DNA from: Rhodobacteraceae bacterium UBA6141
GTDB taxonomy: Bacteria; Pseudomonadota; Alphaproteobacteria; Rhodobacterales; Rhodobacteraceae
Assembly: GCA_002423245.1 (NCBI GenBank)
Contig: DIVD01000049.1
Location: 1-19,373, forward strand
Length of the DNA: 19,373 nt
Direction of reading: 5' to 3'
The notes under the pieces are model-generated. The model did not search any database. It worked only from the letters and a program-made list of their open reading frames with translations, and had not been told where the DNA came from. This document shows positions 14,459 through 19,373 of the stretch, in pieces. Each line of letters opens with the position of its first letter. Within the stretch, counting starts at the first letter, position 1. The translations under genes were made by a program, and so were the position numbers.

Positions 14459-15841
14459 ATGGCGAACGATACCTGGGGGCGTGTGCGTGATGAACTTTTC
14501 AAGGCGGTGGGCAAGAACAATTATGTGACCTGGATCGAGCCGCTGCGGCTTGCAGAGCTGAAGGGCGGCATCGCCCGCATCGAGGTTCCCAACAGCTTCA
14601 TGGGCGATTGGGTGTCGCGCAATTTCGGCGAACAGATCCGCGTGCTGCTGAACAAGACCGGCGAGGATGTGGACCGGCTGGAGTTTCATGTCCCGGCCAC
14701 CCGTCCCGTGCCGCTGGCCAGCATCATCGAGCCTGCCGACAAGGCCCCGAAGAAACCCGCCCGCGCCGGCATGACCAGCCGCGCCAGCGACGACGCCGAC
14801 CTGCCGGGCGCGCCGCTCGATGCCCGCTTCACCTTCGACAGCTTCGTGGTCGGCAAGCCGAACGAGCTTGCCCATGCCGCCGCGCGCCGCGTGGCCGAGG
14901 GCGGGCCGGTGACCTTCAACCCGCTGTTCCTTTACGGCGGCGTCGGGCTCGGCAAGACCCACCTGATGCACGCCATAGCGCATGAGCTGCAACTGCGCCG
15001 CCCGGGCGCGCGGGTGCTCTATCTCTCTGCCGAGCAGTTCATGTACCGTTTCGTGCAGGCGCTGCGCGAGAAGCAGATCATGGATTTCAAGGAACTTTTC
15101 CGCTCGGTGGACGTGCTGATGGTCGATGACGTGCAGTTCATCGCCGGCAAGGACAGCACGCAGGAGGAATTCTTCCACACCTTCAATGCGCTGGTGGACC
15201 AGCACAAGCAGATCGTCATCTCTGCCGACCGCGCGCCGGGCGAGATCAAGGATCTGGAGGACCGCATCAAGTCGCGCCTGCAATGCGGGCTGGTGGTGGA
15301 CCTGCATCCCACCGATTACGAGTTGCGCCTCGGCATCTTGCAGACCAAGGCGGTCGGCTACCGCGAGCAATATTCCGGCCTGCAGCTTGCGCCCGGCGTG
15401 CTGGAATTCCTCGCGCACCGGATCACCACCAATGTGCGCGTGCTGGAAGGCGCGCTGACCCGGCTCTTTGCCTTCGCCAGCCTCGTCGGGCGCGAGATCA
15501 CGCTGGATCTGGCGCAGGACTGTCTCGCCGACATCCTGCGCAACAGCGACCGGCGGGTGACGATCGAGGAGATCCAGCGCAAGGTGGCCGAGCATTACAA
15601 CATCCGGCTTTCCGACATGATCGGGCCGAAACGGGTGCGCACCATCGCGCGACCCCGGCAGATCGCGATGTATCTGTGCAAGCACATGACCACCCGCAGC
15701 CTGCCCGAGATAGGCCGCCGCTTCGGCGGGCGCGATCACACCACGATCATGCACGGCATCCGCAAGATCGAGGAGCTTCGCGGCACCGACAGCCAGATGG
15801 CCGAGGATCTGGAACTGCTGCGCCGCCTGATTTCATCCTGA
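14459..15841 (+). CDS. dnaA: Chromosomal replication initiator DnaA
   Basis: ATP-dependent initiator that binds DnaA boxes and opens oriC. 460 residues. Domain I starts MANDTWGRVRDELFKAVGKNNY; a Lys/Pro-rich linker covers about 92-120. The AAA+ domain has Walker A GGVGLGKTH (160-168), Walker B VDVLMVDDVQF (217-227) and the sensor 1 segment VISADRAP. Domain IV ends with the box-binding signature GGRDHTTIMHGI (423-434). The ATG at 14459 was chosen because MANDTWG matches the family start; an in-frame ATG at 14420 adds unrelated residues. The ribosome binding site is weak (GGACGGG about 10 bases away), consistent with modest translation. The coding sequence contains no GANTC site. Confidence 0.97.
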   Translation: MANDTWGRVRDELFKAVGKNNYVTWIEPLRLAELKGGIARIEVPNSFMGDWVSRNFGEQIRVLLNKTGEDVDRLEFHVPATRPVPLASIIEPADKAPKKPARAGMTSRASDDADLPGAPLDARFTFDSFVVGKPNELAHAAARRVAEGGPVTFNPLFLYGGVGLGKTHLMHAIAHELQLRRPGARVLYLSAEQFMYRFVQALREKQIMDFKELFRSVDVLMVDDVQFIAGKDSTQEEFFHTFNALVDQHKQIVISADRAPGEIKDLEDRIKSRLQCGLVVDLHPTDYELRLGILQTKAVGYREQYSGLQLAPGVLEFLAHRITTNVRVLEGALTRLFAFASLVGREITLDLAQDCLADILRNSDRRVTIEEIQRKVAEHYNIRLSDMIGPKRVRTIARPRQIAMYLCKHMTTRSLPEIGRRFGGRDHTTIMHGIRKIEELRGTDSQMAEDLELLRRLISS

Positions 15842-15847
15842 CCGGGG

Positions 15848-15916
15848 CCGGCGCGGGGCACACGTCCCGCGCCGGGCGTCACAGGGCCGACGCGGCGCCG
15901 CGGCGCGGGCGCCGCG
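15848..15916 (+). terminator. Two GC-rich hairpins after dnaA
   Basis: The first is a perfect 10-bp stem (15848-15857 with 15866-15875), only 7 bases past the dnaA stop. The second has 9-bp arms (15891-15899 with 15908-15916). Neither has a U-tract. They probably end or attenuate dnaA transcription ahead of the dnaN promoter. Confidence 0.55.
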
Positions 15917-15962
15917 CGGCCTTGACGGCCCTGCCGTTCCAGCCGACAGTCGCGCAAAATAC

Positions 15963-15990
15963 TTGAGCCTCGGGGGGTTTCGGCTAGTCT
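15963..15990 (+). promoter_or_regulatory. Probable dnaN promoter
   Basis: TTGAGC (15963-15968) and TAGTCT (15985-15990) with a 16-base spacer, 28 bases before the dnaN ATG and downstream of the two dnaA hairpins. Confidence 0.5.
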
Positions 15991-16018
15991 TCCCCTCCCG
16001 GCGACATGGGGGATCAGG

Positions 16019-17137
16019 ATGAAGTTCAGCATCGAGCGTGGCGCGCTGCTCAAGGCGGTCGGTCAGGCGCAGTCGGTCGTGGAGCGGCGCAACACCATCC
16101 CGATCCTCGCCAATGTGCTGATCGAGGCGGAAGGCGACCGCGTCAGCTTCCGGGCCACCGACCTCGACATCGAGGTGGTGGACAAGGCCCCCGCCCATGT
16201 GGGCCGCGCAGGGGCGACCACCGTTTCGGCCGTAATGTTGCACGAGATCGTGCGCAAGCTGCCCGACGGCGCGCTGATCAACCTTGCCGACGATGGCGCC
16301 TCGGGCCGGCTGACCGTCACCGCCGGGCGGTCCACCTTCCATCTTGCGACGCTGCCGAAGGAAGATTTCCCGGTGATGGCCTCGTCGGAATATGCCGCCA
16401 GCTTCTCGGCCCCCGCGCCGGTGCTGCGCCGGCTGTTCGACAAGTCGAAATTCGCGATCTCCACCGAGGAGACCCGCTACTACCTCAATGGAGTGTACAT
16501 GCATGTCGCCACCGGCGAGGATGGCCCGGTGCTGCGCTGCGTGGCGACGGATGGCCACCGGCTTGCCCGGATCGACGCCGTGCTGCCGCCGGGCGCCGAG
16601 GGGATGCCGGGGGTGATCGTGCCGCGCAAGACGGTGGGCGAGCTGCGCAAGCTGCTGGACGATGACGAGGCGCAGATCGCCGTGTCGGTCAGCGAGACCA
16701 AGATCCGCTTCGCCACCCCGGCGATCACGCTGACCTCGAAGGTGATCGACGGCACCTTCCCCGATTACACCCGCGTCATTCCCACCGGCAACACCCGCCG
16801 ACTGGAGGTGGATGCAAGCGAGTTCGCCCGGGCGGTGGACCGCGTGGCAACCGTGTCGTCGGAGCGCAGCCGCGCCGTCAAGCTGAGCCTTGACGAAGAC
16901 CGGCTGGTGTTGTCGGTCAACGCCCCCGACAGCGGCGCCGCCGAGGAGGAGCTGGCTGTGGCCTATGGCGACGAGCGGCTGGAGATCGGCTTCAACGCCA
17001 AGTATCTTCTGGAAATCGCCAGCCAGGTGGACCGCGAGAACGCGGTGTTCCTGTTCAATTCCAGCGGCGATCCGACCCTGATGCGCGAGGGCAACGACAC
17101 CTCGGCGGTCTATGTCGTGATGCCGATGCGCGTGTAA
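16019..17137 (+). CDS. dnaN: DNA polymerase III beta subunit (sliding clamp)
   Basis: Forms the homodimeric ring that tethers DNA polymerases to DNA and also hosts Hda/RIDA regulation of DnaA. 372 residues, normal length, made of three clamp folds. Recognisable blocks are MKFSIERGALLKAVGQAQSV, RRNTIPILANVLIEA, ETRYYLNGVYMHV, RCVATDGHRLA (peptide-binding pocket region), DGTFPDYTRVIP and the canonical C-terminal end AVYVVMPMRV. A GGGGGA ribosome binding site precedes the ATG. It is followed by recF after a 72-base gap. Confidence 0.97.
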   Translation: MKFSIERGALLKAVGQAQSVVERRNTIPILANVLIEAEGDRVSFRATDLDIEVVDKAPAHVGRAGATTVSAVMLHEIVRKLPDGALINLADDGASGRLTVTAGRSTFHLATLPKEDFPVMASSEYAASFSAPAPVLRRLFDKSKFAISTEETRYYLNGVYMHVATGEDGPVLRCVATDGHRLARIDAVLPPGAEGMPGVIVPRKTVGELRKLLDDDEAQIAVSVSETKIRFATPAITLTSKVIDGTFPDYTRVIPTGNTRRLEVDASEFARAVDRVATVSSERSRAVKLSLDEDRLVLSVNAPDSGAAEEELAVAYGDERLEIGFNAKYLLEIASQVDRENAVFLFNSSGDPTLMREGNDTSAVYVVMPMRV

Positions 17138-17149
17138 CATCCCGCCGCA

Positions 17150-17204
17150 GCGGGGGTTTCACACCCCCGCACCCCCGTGGGATATTTTGACCAGCAAGAA
17201 GGGG
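17150..17204 (+). repeat. Hairpin-plus-GATATTTT intergenic element before recF
   Basis: A perfect 8-bp stem (17150-17157 with 17163-17170, loop of 5) is followed by a C-run, GTGGGATATTTT and then CCAGCAAGAAGG. From memory, close variants of this layout (C/G hairpin, GGATATTT, CCA..AAGAAG) recur between genes in Rhodobacterales genomes. Here its right end supplies the AAGAAGGGGG ribosome binding site of recF, and hairpin plus T-run could terminate some dnaN transcripts. Confidence 0.55.
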
Positions 17205-17209
17205 GCAGG

Positions 17210-18316
17210 GTGTACCTGACCGGGCTTTCGCTGTCGCATTTCCGCTCGCACCGCCGGGCGACGCTGGTGCTGGACGGGCGGCCGGTCGCGCTCTGGGGGG
17301 CCAACGGCGCCGGCAAGACCAATGTGCTGGAGGCGGTCTCGCTGCTTTCGCCCGGGCGCGGGCTGCGCCGGGCAGGCCCCGAGGATCTGGCGCGGCGGCC
17401 CCGGCCGATCGGCTGGAAGGTGTCGGCGGTGCTGCGGGCGGGGGCGGCGATCCACGAGATCGAGAGCATGGCGGAGGCGGGCCAGCCGCGCGCGCTGCGC
17501 ATCGACGCGAAGGCGGCGCCGCAGGCGGCGCTGGCGCGGATCTGCCGCATCCTGTGGCTGGTGCCCAGCATGGACCGGCTGTGGATCGAGGCGCCGGAGG
17601 GGCGGCGGCGGTTTCTGGACCGGCTGACGCTCAGCTTCGCGCCGCATCACGGCGAAAGCGTGCTGGCTTATGAAAAGGCGATGCGCGAGCGCAACCGCCT
17701 CCTGAAGGACATGGTGCGCGACGCGACCTGGTATGCCGCGCTTGAAACGCAGATGGCAGAGCAGGGGGCGCTGATCCAGTCGGCCCGCAGCGCGGCGCTG
17801 GCGCGGATCGCCGCCGCGCAGGGTGCGGGCACGACCGCCTTTCCCGCCGCCGATCTGGCGCTGACCGGCCCCGAGGATGCGGGCGAGCCGCAGGGGGCCG
17901 CCGGGCTGGCCGAGGCCCTTGCCCGGGGCCGGGCCCGCGACATGGCGGCGGGGCGCACGCTGACCGGCCCGCACCGCGCCGATCTGGCCGCGACCTATGC
18001 CGCCAGGGGCGTGCCCGCGGCGCAATGTTCCACCGGCGAGCAGAAGGCGCTGCTGATCTCGGTGATCCTCGCCAATGCGCGGGCGCTGGCCGAGGATCTC
18101 GGCGCGCCGCCGATCCTGTTGCTGGACGAGGTGGCGGCGCATCTTGACGCCGCCCGCCGCGCCGCTCTTTATGACGAGATATGCGCGCTTGGGGCGCAGG
18201 CCTTCCTGACCGGCACCGGGGCCGAGTTGTTCGACACGCTTGGCGCGCGCGCGCAAGGCTTCGAGGTGACGGAAACCGGCGGCCTGTCCGCCTTGCGCGA
18301 AAGGCCCCTGGGATGA
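17210..18316 (+). CDS. recF: DNA replication and repair protein RecF
   Basis: SMC/ABC-type ATPase that helps load RecA at gaps and stalled forks. From the GTG at 17210 it has 368 residues starting (M)YLTGLSLSHFRSHR. Walker A GANGAGKTN is at 30-38, the ABC signature STGEQKALL at 274-282, and Walker B ILLLDEVAAHLD at 302-313. The GTG at 17177 lies upstream in frame but falls inside the intergenic element and has no ribosome binding site, whereas 17210 has AGAAGGGGG five bases away. Context dnaN-recF-(lysE)-gyrB is the classical replication cluster. Codon use matches its neighbours. Confidence 0.95.
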   Translation: MYLTGLSLSHFRSHRRATLVLDGRPVALWGANGAGKTNVLEAVSLLSPGRGLRRAGPEDLARRPRPIGWKVSAVLRAGAAIHEIESMAEAGQPRALRIDAKAAPQAALARICRILWLVPSMDRLWIEAPEGRRRFLDRLTLSFAPHHGESVLAYEKAMRERNRLLKDMVRDATWYAALETQMAEQGALIQSARSAALARIAAAQGAGTTAFPAADLALTGPEDAGEPQGAAGLAEALARGRARDMAAGRTLTGPHRADLAATYAARGVPAAQCSTGEQKALLISVILANARALAEDLGAPPILLLDEVAAHLDAARRAALYDEICALGAQAFLTGTGAELFDTLGARAQGFEVTETGGLSALRERPLG

Positions 18317-18371
18317 CGCCGCAACGCATGGGTCGTGCAGGGCCCGTCCGCGTGTTCTTGCGGGCCGTTGA

Positions 18372-18992
18372 ATGACACTCGGCGCCGACGGGCTGCTGCT
18401 CTATGCCGGGGCGCTGGCGGTGCTGTGGCTGACGCCGGGCCCGGTCTTCGTGGCGCTGACCGCCCGGGCGCTGACCGGCGGCTTTCGCTCGGCCTGGCCG
18501 CTGGCGCTGGGGGTCACGGTCGGCGATGTGGTCTGGCCGCTGGTCGCGATCTTCGGGCTCGGCTGGATCGCGGGCCAGCAGGCGGCGCTGATGGACGCCC
18601 TGCGCTGGGTGGCGGCGGGGATCTTCGTGCTGATGGGGATCGGGCTCATCTCGCGCGCCGGGCGCCCGCCCGCCACCGATGGCCGGATGACGCGCCCCGG
18701 CCTCTGGGCGGGGTTTTCGGCGGGACTGGCGGCGATCCTGGGCAACCCCAAGGCGATCCTGTTCTACATGGGGGTGCTGCCCGGCTTCTTCGACCTTGGC
18801 CGCGTGGGCGGCGCCGACATCGCCGCGATCCTCGCGCTGTCGGCGGCGGTTCCGCTGGCCGGAAACCTGCTCACCGCCTTCGCCGTGTCCCGTGCCCGCG
18901 CCCTGCTGTCCAGCGCCCGCGCCCTGCTGCTGACCAACCGGATCGCCGGCGCGCTGCTGATCGTGGTGGGCGTCGCGATAGCCCTGCTCTGA
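18372..18992 (+). CDS. LysE-family amino-acid/metabolite exporter
   Basis: Inner-membrane translocator of the LysE/RhtB superfamily, 206 residues with about six membrane segments. Family features are the N-terminal LWLTPGPVFVALTARALTGGFRSA block, the second half GFSAGLAAILGNPKAILFYMGVLPGFF, and a final hydrophobic helix IAGALLIVVGVAIALL. Substrate cannot be read from sequence. It is inserted between recF and gyrB, which are often closer neighbours, and starts 55 bases after recF with no clear ribosome binding site of its own. gyrB follows with its own promoter. Confidence 0.88.
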   Translation: MTLGADGLLLYAGALAVLWLTPGPVFVALTARALTGGFRSAWPLALGVTVGDVVWPLVAIFGLGWIAGQQAALMDALRWVAAGIFVLMGIGLISRAGRPPATDGRMTRPGLWAGFSAGLAAILGNPKAILFYMGVLPGFFDLGRVGGADIAAILALSAAVPLAGNLLTAFAVSRARALLSSARALLLTNRIAGALLIVVGVAIALL

Positions 18993-19015
18993 CCGCTAAA
19001 TCTTGTGTCATCCGC

Positions 19016-19044
19016 GTGACATTCCCGGCGCTTGCCCGTATAAG
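19016..19044 (+). promoter_or_regulatory. Strong promoter of gyrB
   Basis: GTGACA (19016-19021, five of six to TTGACA) and TATAAG (19039-19044) with an exact 17-base spacer. The -10 ends 28 bases before the gyrB ATG. Confidence 0.75.
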
Positions 19045-19072
19045 ACGGCAACCAGGAAGCAGGACGTGCAGC

Positions 19073-19373
19073 ATGACCGACGACACCCGCGCGCCAGAAG
19101 AATATGGCGCCGATTCCATCAAGGTTCTCAAGGGCCTGGACGCGGTTCGCAAACGCCCCGGCATGTATATCGGCGATACCGATGACGGGTCCGGCCTGCA
19201 CCATATGGTCTATGAGGTCGTGGACAACGGCATCGACGAGGCACTGGCCGGTCACGCCGACCTTGTGCATGTGAAGATCCACGCGGATTCCAGCGTTTCG
19301 GTGCGCGACAATGGCCGCGGCATCCCGACCGACATCCACACCGAAGAAGGCGTTTCGGCGGCCGAGGTCATCA
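19073..19373 (+). CDS. gyrB: DNA gyrase subunit B, N-terminal part cut off by the window edge
   Basis: ATPase subunit of DNA gyrase, which introduces negative supercoils. One hundred residues are visible, starting MTDDTRAPEEYGADSIKVLKG. KGLDAVRKRPGMYIGDT (20-36) is the GyrB signature start. The GHKL ATP site shows Glu48 and Asn52 in YEVVDNGIDEAL and the G-box RDNGRGIPTDIH (78-89). A GGAAG ribosome binding site lies upstream (19055-19059). The frame runs open to the right edge. Confidence 0.97.
   Translation, partial: MTDDTRAPEEYGADSIKVLKGLDAVRKRPGMYIGDTDDGSGLHHMVYEVVDNGIDEALAGHADLVHVKIHADSSVSVRDNGRGIPTDIHTEEGVSAAEVI

Noticed and set aside
14240..15754. 504-codon minus-strand frame opposite dnaA
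   Set aside because: dnaA with all its motifs occupies the other strand; the reverse frame has no recognisable domain.
17177..17209. RecF start at the upstream GTG
   Set aside because: It lies within the intergenic hairpin element, lacks a ribosome binding site, and adds residues not expected before the conserved YLTGLSLSHFR start.

Overview
The window comes from a high-GC alphaproteobacterium, most likely a member of the Rhodobacteraceae. The evidence is the gene order ubiB-ubiE / mutM / enoyl-CoA hydratase / rpsT / dnaA / dnaN / recF / gyrB, the alphaproteobacterial flagellin regulators FlaF and FlbT beside a DUF1217 flagellar protein, and a GC-rich intergenic element upstream of recF of a kind I recall from Rhodobacterales genomes. 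No gene fixes the genus.

Region 1 (1-2413). The N-terminal two thirds of dihydroorotase PyrC lies on the minus strand and runs off the left edge. A divergent urease segment, ureD-ureA-ureB, follows on the plus strand. It stops cleanly after ureB: the catalytic subunit gene ureC and the accessory genes ureE, ureF and ureG are not here, and a convergent flagellar operon begins 68 bases later.

Region 2 (2482-9135). This is part of a flagellar cluster in two divergent blocks around 6354-6483. The minus-strand block reads rod-binding protein, FlgN-like chaperone, flagellin (with a long central insert), FlaF, FlbT and DUF1217 protein. The last three overlap by ATGA and are probably translationally coupled. 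The plus-strand block is fliK and flgD. Together they cover rod and hook assembly, hook-length control and post-transcriptional control of filament synthesis. Hairpins sit in the flagellin leader and in the flagellin-flaF gap.

Region 3 (9457-19373). This is the conserved dnaA-proximal core. ubiE and ubiB (ubiquinone synthesis) run leftward. mutM (8-oxoguanine repair), an enoyl-CoA hydratase, rpsT, dnaA, dnaN, recF, a LysE-family exporter and the 5' part of gyrB run rightward. Good sigma70-type promoters can be read before mutM, rpsT, dnaN and gyrB, and there is a clear intrinsic terminator after rpsT. The 518 bases between the rpsT and dnaA coding regions hold seven GANTC sites (CcrM-type methylation targets), whereas the dnaA coding sequence has none.

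I found no clear new multi-gene system, defence island, mobile element, tRNA, rRNA or CRISPR array. The observations most worth checking are the orphaned ureDAB segment, the GANTC cluster before dnaA, the flagellin leader hairpin as a possible FlbT target, and the intergenic element that supplies the recF start region.
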